Below, piece by piece: positions 23,230 through 33,981 of a stretch of 64,000 nt of DNA; positions within the stretch are counted from its first letter, which is position 1; the number at the start of each line of letters is the position of its first letter. A model generated the notes under the pieces. That model made no database searches and was not told where the DNA came from. It saw only the letters and a list, made by a program, of their open reading frames with translations. Both the position numbers and the translations under genes were made by a program. The DNA is from Sacculina carcini (taxonomy: Eukaryota > Arthropoda > Thecostraca > Sacculinidae): positions 5,965,822 to 6,029,821 of the forward strand of contig OU696583.1 of NCBI GenBank assembly GCA_916048095.2, in the 5' to 3' direction.

Positions 23230-26109
23230 TCAGTAACCATATTCATCTAGCTTGGCCTTGAATGAACTTATCGTTTTACTTTCTACTATTTCTTCCTTCA
23301 ATCTGTTCCACTTATCTATACATCGAAAGGGAAAACTATATTTTTTTATATCCTTGCTACATCTGTTTTTTCTAAGTTTTTTACTATGGCCCCTTCTCCC
23401 TCCCGATTGTATACATTCTTTCATTGAATTGTCCATTTCATCTATTCCCTTCATATACTTATAAACTGCTATTAAATCTCCTCGTTCTCTCCTCTTTTCT
23501 AATGTAATCAGACCTAATTTTTTTAATCTCTCATTATAAGGCAATTTCTCCAACTCCGGAATTAATTTTGTGGCAATTCGTTGAACTTTTTCTAATTTTT
23601 TTATTTCCTTTTTCTTATACGGCGACCAGATTATTTCGGCATACTCCAATTTAGGTCTTATTATGGCTATAATTAATCTTTTCAATGTTTCCAAATCCAT
23701 GTAGTTGAAAACATTTCTGATTTGAGCTATAGTCTTGTAAGCTGAACCAACTATTATATTGATGTGTTTCTCATTTGAAAGTGTTTCCTGAAAAATTATT
23801 CCTAAATCCTTTTCTTGTATGACCTCTTTCAATTCTTTCCCTCCCAAATGGTACTTGAAACCTGGTCTGTACTTGCTCTTTCCCACTTTCATTGTGTGAC
23901 ACTTTGACAAATTAAACTCCATTTTCCATTTGATTGCCCACTGCTGTATCTTGTCTAAGTCATGTTGTAAGGCTTCACAATCGTTCTCATCTTTCACTTG
24001 ACGCATCAATTTCGCGTCGTCGGCAAACAAACTAGCATATGAGTCTACTTCCTCAAATATATCATTCACATATATCAAGAACATTGTCGGCCCAAGAACT
24101 GAGCCTTGGGGGACACCACTCTTTACCTTTCTCCAACCGGATCTTGCACCTCTTACACTTGTACTCATGGTTCGATTTGATAGGTAAGAACTCATCCATT
24201 TGTGTAGTACTCCTTCAACTCCTCCAACATTTTTCAAATTCCACAGTAGCCTCTTCAATGGCACCTTGTCAAACGCCTTCTTCATGTCAATGTATATACA
24301 ATCTACCCATCCTTCTCTTTCCTGTGAAATTTCCTTGACTCTTGAATAAAAGTTCCACAAATTTGTTTGACACGATTTATTTCGTCTGAATCCAAACTGA
24401 TTTGGCGACAATATATTGTTCCTTTCCAAATATTTTATCCATCTATCACTTATAATTCTCTCACATACTTACAGAGTATATACGTAAGCGACACAGGTCT
24501 GTAATTTGAGGGATCATTCTTTGGACCACTTTTGTGTATCGGTGTGATCCACGATTGTCTCCATTCTTGTGGTATTCTCCCAGTATTCAAACTGTCTTCC
24601 AGTATATTAAAGACTGGCTCTAATAGCTGGTCTTTACACTCTTTCAGCACGGCACCAGATATGTTATCTGGTCCTATGGACTTCCTTCCATCCAGTTTGT
24701 CTAGTCTATGCATAACTTCACTCCTGGTGATCTCTATTTCATTCATTGTATGTTCTCTAGTTCTCGTCTCTTCACATACAAGCTCAGTCTCTTCAGTAAA
24801 GACTTTTTGAAAGTTCTCGTTCAGTATCTCACATATTGATTGTTCATCATCTACTTCTCCTTTTTCCGTAATCATACTCTGTATATCAACTTTCTGCTTC
24901 AATCGACTATTCACATACCTGTAGAATCGCTTTGGTTCATTGTGACAATTCTCTAGTATATTCTTTTCATATTTTTACTGTTCCAGTCGACGAATTTGGA
25001 CGTAGTTATTTCTCGCAGTTTTATATTTAAATCTATTTTCTTTGGTGTTTCTTCTTCGCATCTTGTTCCAGGCTTTTTCTCTTTGGTTTTTCGCTTTTTC
25101 ACATTCTTGATTGAACCACCCATTTTTATTGGATGTTCTGTTTTTGAAAACTGGAACATATTGTTTCACTCCTTCATTGTATATACTTTTTAGTGTATCA
25201 TACTTATCATGTATGTCTCCTTTGCGTATCAATGCTGACCAATCTGCCGTTGCAAAATAGTTTTTGAGACCGTTCCAATCAGCTTTTGCGTAATTGTACC
25301 TTAAACCCCTGTATCCATGTATATTTGAACTGGCTGCGTTGATTCTTGTTCGTATGTCTAATATCATGTGGTCACTTTTTCCCAACGGACATTTATGCTC
25401 AATGTGTTCTATCAGGTCAATATCTTTGGTGAAAACCAAGTCCAGCATGGAAGGCTCATCATTTCCTCGTACTCTGGTTGAATTTGTAACGCACTGAGTC
25501 AATAGATTTTCCAATACAACGTTCATCAATTTGCTTCCCCATGAGTCAGATGCGCTTTGATTCCCAGTTCACCCAGTCCACCTCCTTGCAATTGAAATCA
25601 CCCATTAATATAACATCTTTATTTTCTCTCACAATTCTCCTAATCTCCTGTATAGTTTCATCCATTAGGGTCATATATTCATCATTTTCCCAGGCTGATG
25701 TTTTTGGAGGCACATATATTGCGGCCAAATACACAGACTGGTTGCCGTTTCTGACACGTATTCCTACTAATTCCACCTTTCCTTTACCTGTTTCTACTTT
25801 GTCAACTTTTTTGCCACTTTTAACTAGTAGCAGTACACCCCCACCTTGTTTTTTCTCTCTGTCCTTCCTGTATACTTGGTAGTGTCCACGGAATATGTTT
25901 TCTATTTCCACACCTTTCCTAAGTTTTGATTCTGTTATAGCCACAATATCTGGAATATTTCCTTCAAGATAATCTATCAGTTCAAATTTACTTGACTGGA
26001 TGCCATCCATATTTGTATACATAATTTTACTAATGGTTTTGTCCACAGCTATTTGCCCTTCGTTGTCCGCGTTGTTATAGTCATTTACTATTCTAGTTTC
26101 TTGTACCAT
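23230..26109 (-). pseudogene. CR1-like LINE ORF2 (endonuclease and reverse transcriptase)
   Basis: It starts MVQETRIVND at 26109, overlapping the ORF1 end by 22 bases. The endonuclease shows DIVAITESKLRKG, GGGVLLLV, VILMGDFNCKEVDW and GKSDHMILDI. The reverse transcriptase shows NDPSNYRPVSLT, CIYIDMKKAFDKVPL, KSGVPQGSVLGPTMFLIYVND and ASLFADDAKLM with the catalytic pair. The C-terminal domain runs to the stop at 23230. Frame changes occur near 25.54 kb and 24.44 kb, and a stop near 24972 (TAA) separates the NNYVQIRRLEQ stretch from the rest. The last 400 codons (24429-23230) are open. Confidence 0.85.
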
Positions 26110-27052
26110 TTTCTTATCCTTCCGTTTACATATCTCCAGGTATATTTCTGCTTCTCGTCTTCCGTTAGTTTCAAGTTTTTTTCCTTTGCTTCATTGATTC
26201 CTTCAATTAACTCCTGCCTTTCTTCTCTGTTCAGGTTTTCTCGGATCCATACTTTTTTGAATCTCTCATTCTTTGACAGCTTCCATGAATTTTCAATTGT
26301 CCTCATGGCTGCATTTTGCGTGGCCATCCTTATGATCATGGGTCTGGATTTACCTTCTTCGTAGCTTCCTATCCTGTGAACAATGTCAATCTCCGATGTA
26401 TTTTCGTTTAGCTCATCCTCAGTGATTTCTACTATTTCCTTAGCTTTTTTCAGCTCTTCCTGTTCCCTTTCTTTTCTTAATCGAATCCTCTCTTCTTTGA
26501 GTCCGTATACCAAGGCACTCTTCTTCCTTTCAATTATGTCCCTCACAATACCCTCTTTTTTCCGCAGTACATCCACAAACTCCTTTTCCATGCGCTCTTT
26601 GCTCTCCTATTTTTGCTTTTCCATTATTTCTTTGAAGCTTTTATCTCTTGCGTCCTGTATCTTACCCCAACCAACTTGTTTTTCTTTCATTTCCACCAGG
26701 TCTTCTCTTTGAATTTTTCCTATTTTTTCGTTCTCTTTCAACCTCTCTTTGAGTTTTTTGTTCTAAGCCTCCAAGAAATCTACGCTCTCCTTCAAATCTT
26801 TATTTTCACTCGACATTTTATGATTTTCTTTCTTCAACCATGCCATTTCTTTTGTTACTTCATCCATTTGTTCCGCCATCTGCTCCAACTGTTCCTCCAG
26901 ATTACCTGTTTTATCCGATTTCATTGATTCAACAACAGCTCTTAAGTTTGAGATTTCCTCACTCATGATCTCAATTTTCCTCAATTTTCTTTTACACTAA
27001 TACCTCCTGGACTTCTGGAATGCTCCTTCCTTGGTCTGCCTCTGCTAGACAT
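26088..27052 (-). pseudogene. CR1-like LINE ORF1 (coiled coil, RNA-binding type)
   Basis: The ATG at 27052 opens MSSRGRPRKEHSRSPGG, a basic start. A long coiled coil follows (LEEQLEQMAEQMDEVTKEM and onward). After it comes a folded part resembling ORF1 proteins of LINEs (SALVYGLKEERIRLRKE, DIVHRIGSYEEGKSRP, VWIRENLNREERQEL). Such proteins trimerise through the coiled coil and bind element RNA. One frame change near 26.99 kb and two in-frame TAG stops (around 26765 and 26608) interrupt it. It ends at 26088, overlapping the start of ORF2. Confidence 0.75.
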
Positions 27053-27224
27053 AATGGTTACTTTGACAGACAGACAGTCTTACCTTTAGGCGCTCTTACT
27101 CGGCAAACACCAACTCCCTCCTCTGTATCTGCTCACTAATATGACACTGTCACAGTGGATTCGCTCAAAACACAACCACTCACGACCAAACGCACACACA
27201 CTGTACACACATACACACACTGTT

Positions 27225-27481
27225 CAGGTGTATTGACTTCGCGTCGTATGCCGGTCGTTGAAGCTGTTCTCAACGGTCGTTGCTCCCAGTGTCTGGTTGA
27301 CACGGGAAGTGAGTGCACAATTGTTAGTGCACGGGTGGTGGCGGGTTCACTTCCCCGTCGGGGACGACCGTTGATTACAGCGGATGGTAGGACTTCTCAT
27401 GAGACGAAGTCCTGTGACGTAGTAATAGGGCTGCAGGGACACTGTTTTATAGTTCCCGGGCTCGTAGTTAAGGGATTATAA
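27225..27481 (+). pseudogene. LTR-2 protease region
   Basis: A short retropepsin-like segment: a beta strand (MPVVEAVLNGRCSQ), the active-site stretch LVDTGSECTIVSARVV, and a later hydrophobic GLQGHCFIVPGLVV. In this family the protease processes the polyprotein. It directly follows the inserted LINE and precedes pol. Fossil part of LTR-2. Confidence 0.75.
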
Positions 27482-27490
27482 AACCTTGGG

Positions 27491-30463
27491 GTGGAGTGCC
27501 TCCTGGGCAACGATGTTATCGACCATATGGGAGGCGTGACAGTGAAGAGGGGTGTTGACTCTAAATACACCGTTGAGTGGGGGAAACCTTACCCCGAGGG
27601 GTGCTGTCGTGCACCGGCGCGTAAGAGTGTGTCTAATAAATCGACGAAGTGTGTGAGGTTTATGTTGGCAGGTTCCACGGATAGTCCGCAGCCGCTGGAA
27701 GTTGTCGACAAGGACTTCGTAGCGTCATTCGCTGAGGGCCGATGGACGGTGAGCTGGCGGTGGTCTGACAAAGAGCCGGACCAGCTACAGAACAGCGTGG
27801 CGGAGTACAGATGTACGAGAGCTCCCGATGTGAGCGAGAGGTACAATGCCGAGATCCGGAGCTGGATCGAGAAAGGCTGGTTGATCACATGGCACGGCCC
27901 AGTGAAGGGGATCATCCCGCTGTTGGCCGTCGTACAGCCGACGAAAGACAAAGTTCGTCCTGTTATGGATTACCGTGAGCTGAACGGCTTTGTCGAGTGT
28001 CACACAGGAGATGACGGTGTGTCAGTGTGTGCTGACAAGATCAGAGAGTGGAGGCAATGGCAGGGGGAGATCAAGGTAGTTGATCTCAAGTCGGCGTACC
28101 TGCAGATTCACGTGAGCCGAGATCTGTGGAAGTATCAGGTCGTGAGGTATAATGGTGTGCATTATGCGTTGACGCGGCTGGGCTTCGGCCTGTCATGTGC
28201 ACCAAGAATAATGACGCTGATTCTGCGAAAGGTCCTGTCATTGGACGAGAAGGTGCGAAAGGCGACAGATCATTATGTCGACGATATCATCGTGAGGACG
28301 TCCGATGTGAGCGTGCAGCAGCTTCGGGAGCATCTGCAAAGGTATGGCTTTGAGACTAAGGAGCCGGAGGGCCTAGATGGGGGTCGATTATTGGGAATTG
28401 CTCTGAGGAAGGAACCCGATGGGTGGTTGAATATGTCGAGAGGGACAGCTCTTCGTGACGCTGCACCCGAATTGACAGGGCTGACCAAGCGTGGGTTGTT
28501 CTCCGTATGTGGTCGCTTAGTCGGCCATTACCCCGTTGCCGGGTGGTTACGCCCCCATTGCAGTTTTTTTAAACGGTTGGGGTGTGGCGGGTCGTGGGAT
28601 AACCCGGTGGAGAATGTTGTGTGTGTGCTTGTGTCTGAGCTGTTGCAGCGTGTTCAGAAGGCGGACCCGGTAAAGGGTCGATGGGACGTGAACGCAGCTG
28701 GAAACGTCACTGTATGGACTGACGCGAGCACGCTGGCGCTTGGCGTGGTGGTCGAGGTGGACGGCTGCATCGTTGAGGATGCTACTTGGCTCCGTAAGAA
28801 GACCGACGTCCTACACATCAATGTGTCCGAACTGGAGGCAGTCGGTCGTGGCATCAATATGGCGATTTCGTGGGGGTTCAAGACGTTTACCGTCGCGACA
28901 GACTCGAGGACAGTGCTTAGTTGGATGGACAGCACTGTCGAGGGGCGCAACCGTGTCCGCACTAAAGGTTTTGCCGAGATGCTGGTGAAGCGCCGACTGG
29001 CGGTGATTAAGGAGACGATCGCCGAGCATGGCCTGACAGTTTCTCTCCGGTTTGTCACGACTGTGGAGAATAAAGCTGATCAGATGACCAGGGTGGCCAA
29101 GAAGTGGCTTGTTCATCGTGACGCTGGTGAGGAGGAGGTGGCAATATCAGCAGCTATTGCTACGAAGAAGAGCATCAAGGACACCGTTTGGGCGGCTCAT
29201 CTGCCCCATCATTTAGGTGTCGAGAGGACGTTGTACCTGGGTCAACAATTGCGGAGTGATTTGACGAGAGCCCATGTGAAGGCGGAGTTAGCTGGATGCG
29301 AGGCTTGTCAACGTATTGATCCAGCGGCGAGAGAGGAGAACCTCGTAGGTCAGGGTAGTCTGGCCGTGGACAGGGACTGCTATCGAGTGGCAGCGGACGT
29401 CACTCATTACGATGCCGGCGTTTACCTGTCGATGGTGGATTGTGGTCCATCACGTCTTGCCGTATGGCGCAGATTGCCGAATGAGACGGCGTTGTGCATT
29501 ATAGCTCAGCTGCGGCAGATTGTGATTGAGCGTGGGCCGTTTGAGGAGCTGTTACTGGACAACTCGACGGCGTTCCGGTCGGCGGCGATGGAGCAGTTCG
29601 CCGACGAGTGGTGCATTTCTTTGCGATTCCGAGCCGCATACGCCCCGGGCGGTAACGGGATCGTGGAGCGAAATCACCGTACGATCAAAAGGATCGCAAC
29701 GAGGGGACATATTTCCCCGGAGGAGGCGACGTTCTGGTACAACGTTACGCCGCGCAAAGAGACTCAGGTGAGCACTATTCCCTCGAGGTGTATTTTCAGA
29801 TACGAGTGGCGTCTTCCATTTGAGACCGGCCGCAGGGACGCTGATGACCAGACAGCAGCGTTTGCCGTTGGTGACGAGGTGTGGGTGAAACCGCCGATCC
29901 CGTCATGTACAACGCCGTGGACCCTCGGGAAGGTGACCAAGGTCGTCTCACAGCACGTTGTGTGCGTAGATGGCATGCCGCGCCATGTGCGCGACCTGCG
30001 CAAGCGTCGCTGTGCCGGCCATAGTGGAGCCATAGACGAGACGGGCACTCATGGCGACGTGGAACCGAGCAGCGGCGGTTGGGATGTGGATGCGACCGGC
30101 AATCGCGGAGATGTGGAGCCACCCGGTGGAGCCACCCGGTGTAGCTTGGACCTGAGCGGTGATGGCGGACGGAACGAGGCGGCCGATAGTCCCGGCGGTG
30201 ACAGAACACCTGACAGCCTGCCACTTGAGCGACTGGCTATTTGCGAGGGCGTGGATGCGGGCCGTGTGTCTGTGGAGCAGGAACCTGGTGAGTCCTCAGA
30301 GGACGTGAGTGTACGTACTGCTCGAGAGAATGTCGGAGAGGGCGTCGCGGCTGAGAGAGTCGAGGATGAAGCTGCAGTCGAGCAGCCGAGGCGGTCAACG
30401 AGGAGACGTCGACCGCCGGCATGGTTAAACGAGTACGTGTGTCTATCCGGTGATGAAGTTTAA
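27491..30463 (+). pseudogene. LTR-2 pol (reverse transcriptase, RNase H, integrase)
   Basis: A 990-codon open region. Reverse transcriptase lies around residues 150-300, with VVDLKSAYLQIHV, LTRLGFGLSCAPRIM and the YVDDI catalytic box near residue 261. A connection segment CGRLVGHYPVAGWLR follows. RNase H lies around 408-560 (WTDAST, NVSELEAVGRG, ATDSRTVLSWM). Integrase has an HHCC module (HLPHHLGVERT, CEACQ), then a core with ADVTHYD, LLLDNSTAF and GGNGIVERNH. The C-terminal 150 residues are acidic and low in complexity, ending in a basic RRSTRRRRPPAWL. RNase H before integrase fits Ty3/Gypsy or BEL; I lean to Gypsy. Part of LTR-2. Confidence 0.85.
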
Positions 30464-30520
30464 CCGTGCGTGTTTGCAAGCGTGTTTGTTGTGAGCTTTC
30501 AGGTGAAAAGCTGGGGGAGA

Positions 30521-30575
30521 TGTGGCGTTGTTGTCGAGTGGCGTGCGGTGTGACGTCATAGCGGTTCACTTGAGC
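30521..30575 (+). repeat. 3' LTR of LTR-2, left piece
   Basis: The first 55 bases of the 3' LTR, directly after a purine-rich tract (AAGCTGGGGGAGA). It matches 21623-21677. Its last seven bases, CTTGAGC, are the left copy of the target duplication of the TIR element that splits the LTR. Confidence 0.9.
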
Positions 30576-30576
30576 C

Positions 30577-31523
30577 AATGCCACCTAGATACAAGGCCGT
30601 TTCACGATTTTGTGATGTCACAGCGTTCGGCCAACGTCGGTGCAGTGTGTATGTGTTGCGGTGCACTGTTAGTTGATATTATGCGTACGCCGGTGCATTA
30701 TTTTCACAAATACTCCCAGTTTTAAATGAAACCTTGCATTTAGAAGCCGTATAATGCTTAACAATTCTTTTTACAACCTAATACAAACAGAATTTAGGAG
30801 GTTTACGATCATGTATTGTACCAAGCGTGCGAATTAACAACAAGAAAACGGTCAAATATAGAAGCCAATATGACATGTTTCATTAATTACTTGCCACAGT
30901 GAATTCAGACACGGGCACGCTATTTAATTCATCATTCACAACATGCTGCAGCTCATCAACATGTCGACAAAAACGTGTTTACACACTTCACGAATACAAC
31001 ATTGCGAAATACAAAGCCAATAACTGAGCATAAATTCCAGCATTGACAAACGCACAACAATAAATGTGATGGTTAATGATGATCAAATACCACATAGCAC
31101 AGCGGTCCGAAACATGCGCTAATTATCCGCTGATAGATATTGTAAGTGTGTTTGTAAGTGTTGATTTGTCAATTGTAAGTGTCGCTAAGTGGGGAACTAA
31201 TGTCGGATAGAAGGACAAATGCGTGTTTTATCAATCCGAAATCTTTCATTTTCGCTTATATCGACTTCCTGACATTAAATTTGTTCGAACCACTGGATTC
31301 ATAAGATTTCTCAGCGGTGCCAAGAAATCAATGAATTGACACGCTTTCACATGAGAATATTGAATAATCGATCTTAAAGCAAATCCATGGGCAATATTCA
31401 CTCTATATCAACGATAATGACACACGCAGATATACACCATACCACACATTAACACCATATCACTCATCAACGATAATGACACACGCAGATATACACCATA
31501 CCACACATTAACACCATATCACA
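30577..31523. other. TIR element A, left internal sequence
   Basis: AT-rich non-coding sequence. It ends in two imperfect copies of a roughly 60-base repeat (31391-31530) that contains ACACCATATCACACATTAAC-like units. The next LINE starts right after this repeat. Confidence 0.6.
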
Positions 31524-31672
31524 CATTAACACAGTTCACAGTTCAGTTTCAACGGTCAGTGAGTGTGTACGCGTGTGCGTTGCTCCCGTGATTTAGCGAT
31601 ATTGTTCTCATACAACTTCACTTTGAAACTTTTCATCATAATTTCTGATTAGTTATATCAAGTGTAACGGCA

Positions 31673-32449
31673 ATGGTCGCAACTGGAGAATTGAGAAACG
31701 CCATGGCTGAATGCCTTAGAAATGAAGACATCCTTAGAGTGATAAAAGAAACTATCGTGGAGCCAGCAATTCGTGCAGCAGTCTCGGAAGCACTGGCAGG
31801 AAAGCAAGAAGAGATTGAAGAACTGAAGGAAGAGCTGAAAGAAACAAAACGTCTGATCAACCAGATTGACCAAAAATCAAGAACAAAAAACGTGTGTGTG
31901 TCAGGTGTGAAGGAGGACCCTAATGAAGACTCAATAAAAGTCGTGAAGAAAATAGCCGATGATATGAACATCAGTATTTCATCAGCTGACATAGAGAAAG
32001 CTCACCGCATTGGCAAGACCCAGAACGATAAGCCAAGACCACTTCTGATCAAATTTGAAAACATGGCTGTGCGAAACAAGTTCTTTGGCTCGAGAAAAAC
32101 GTTGAAAAATCCCCGCTGCAAAAACATCTACGTGAATGATCATCTCACTCAAGAAAATTCCAAGCCCTTGTTTGAAGCGAGGAAAATGAAGAGAGAGGGA
32201 AAAATTCACAGTGTATGGACTGATCTCGGTCAGATCAAAATTCGGATCTCAGAAAATGCCCGAGCTGTGCACGTCCACTCCATGGAAGATGTTATTCGAC
32301 AGACAGGTCCATCTGATGAGCTGCCATCTGAACATTCTACCCAGCTGCCAGCTCGCTCCAACTCAGCAACTGCACGGCAATGTGCTGGCCGAAGCAACAA
32401 CTTTCAAAAATCACGAAAATACGCTGTGCGAGGCAACAAGGTACTATGA
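31673..32449 (+). CDS. LINE ORF1 protein, intact (258 aa)
   Basis: An uninterrupted frame from ATG at 31673. Residues about 40-65 form a charged coiled coil (KQEEIEELKEELKETKRLINQ). Residues about 70-135 resemble an RNA-recognition-like domain of LINE ORF1 proteins (TKNVCVSGVKEDPNEDS, IEKAHRIGKTQNDKPRPLLI). A C-terminal basic domain follows (NIYVNDHLTQENSKPLFEAR) and then a polar tail. Known relatives trimerise and coat the element RNA, helping reverse transcription. It lies upstream of an APE/RT ORF2, which fits. It belongs to a mobile element, not to the host gene set. No stop or frameshift is seen. Confidence 0.8.
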   Translation: MVATGELRNAMAECLRNEDILRVIKETIVEPAIRAAVSEALAGKQEEIEELKEELKETKRLINQIDQKSRTKNVCVSGVKEDPNEDSIKVVKKIADDMNISISSADIEKAHRIGKTQNDKPRPLLIKFENMAVRNKFFGSRKTLKNPRCKNIYVNDHLTQENSKPLFEARKMKREGKIHSVWTDLGQIKIRISENARAVHVHSMEDVIRQTGPSDELPSEHSTQLPARSNSATARQCAGRSNNFQKSRKYAVRGNKVL

Positions 32450-32911
32450 AAATACAGCAATGCCAAGTGAATGCCGACAAACGGAGGTGTTTTGGTGAGC
32501 CATGTTTTTTGTTGTTGTTGTTGTGAAGGCTTGCCGTGTTAATTGTAAAGCCAATTCAATTCAATTTATTCATTCAGTTCAATCTACCACATTCCACACA
32601 ATTCCTCCCGCTTGTTAAATCGATAACGCCAAAACAGTTTAAATTACACTACACATAAATCAACAACTCCCGTGCTAAACATCACAACGGCACCTCTTAA
32701 TAATACTAATTACAGCAACACTTGTTTATTTTTGTCTTTTTCGCATTGTGTATCTTAGAATGCACACTTTCATAAATGGATTAATGTTCAACTTCCATTA
32801 TCAGTATTTTCATTTTCAATGAAGTCAGTCTTATCAATGTTGGTTGAATGATAAAATCACGTTTTATCTCAATTCATAATCAGCAATTTTGTCTTGCCGT
32901 TACACTTTTTC
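32450..32911 (+). other. LINE inter-ORF segment
   Basis: AT-rich sequence between ORF1 of the two-ORF LINE and the antisense L2 insertion. It has a short (TTG)n run near 32507-32524. No coding signal is seen. Whether all of it belongs to the LINE is inferred from position only. Confidence 0.5.
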
Positions 32912-33069
32912 ATGATTCTTTATTCTTTATTCTTTATGAATATTTTAGTCCTACTCCTCCGGAGGAGCTCGCAGAACCAGAATTTATATATGACATATCA
33001 CATCAAGGTGGCAATAATTTGCAGCAGCAGTAACAAACTTCACAACGTTTAGATATACACTCACTCGTG

Positions 33070-33101
<32 letters not shown>

Positions 33102-33926
33102 TGCATGTACCTAAACATACATACACACATATACACAAGATTGCACATAAGTACGAGCATACAAGCAAAACTATCACACGCATACACACATACATTTACA
33201 CAAAATAAGCAACATATATACGCAACAACAATAAACACAATCAATTTATAAAGTAGATCCCAAACATAGCAATAATGACAGGTTGAACAGACAGGCTTGA
33301 AACAATCAACACATGTGATGATGAACATATTATGAAGACCAGCAGCAGCCATCAATCAGTCGGTAATAATAAGACGTACATTTCAATATTCAGACCAAGT
33401 CAAGATTCAACATTTGAAGTCATCTCTTATAACCTGATTGACCAGATCATATGCCTTATTAAACATGAATGTCTTAAGTCTTTTCTTGAATATTTTAATA
33501 TTCAAGCTGCTCTTGATATAGTTTGGCAATTTATTGTATAGCACTGGTGCACAATATTTGAATGATCTTGAACCGAGTAAAGACTGACTTCTTTGATGGG
33601 CTAGATTATTCGTGTTCGATGTAGATCTTAAACGCACTTCAGTATCTGGATAATATAATTCGATGCAACTTCTCAGATATTCCGGCTTTCCAGTCCACAG
33701 TACTTGATAGGCACAAATTTTGAATATTAAGCGAGCCTTTAATGGCAACCAATGCAGCTTTATTAGAGTTGGTGTGACATGTTCTCGAGGTGATACTCCC
33801 TTAATCAATCTAGCTGCTCTATTCATAACAATCTGCAACTTTCTCAATAGGTAATTGGGCAGTCCGTAATACAAAGCATTGCAGTAATCTAATCTTGATA
33901 TCACTTGATTTTGCACCACCAATGTT
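32912..33926 (-). mobile_element. L2-type LINE, copy 2, 5'-truncated, antisense inside the two-ORF LINE
   Basis: On the minus strand, an open frame (33922-33407, 171 codons) gives the C-terminal end of an L2-type ORF2: QVISRLDYCNALYYGLPNY, VMNRAARLIKG, LIKLHWLPLKARLIFKIC. The same protein end is found decayed in copy 1 (11560-14347). The 3' untranslated region contains a (TG)n run (as CA on the plus strand, about 33070-33102). It ends GAGCTCCTCCGGAGGAGTAG followed by tandem AATAAAG units, the same tail as copy 1. GTTACA occurs on both flanks, a possible short duplication. This copy is much younger than copy 1. Confidence 0.85.
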
Positions 33927-33981
33927 ATTGATGTTACAATGATGTACCAATGTTAATTTCACCCTGTACATAGCTCAGGAT

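Larger units (their letters stand above)
23147..27140 (-). mobile_element. CR1-like LINE inserted in LTR-2, nearly full length
   Basis: A complete two-ORF LINE on the minus strand. ORF1 begins at 27052 and ORF2 ends at 23230. The 3' end consists of three 14-bp tandem units (ACAACTCGGTGAGT-type, 23149-23190), a type of short tandem tail common in the CR1/L2 group. Both boundaries are approximate, and the 5' end may extend to about 27220. A related LINE at 56.2-58.4 kb shares the protein and the tail. It must be younger than LTR-2. About six or seven stops and frame changes are present, some of which could be assembly errors given the young host element. Confidence 0.85.
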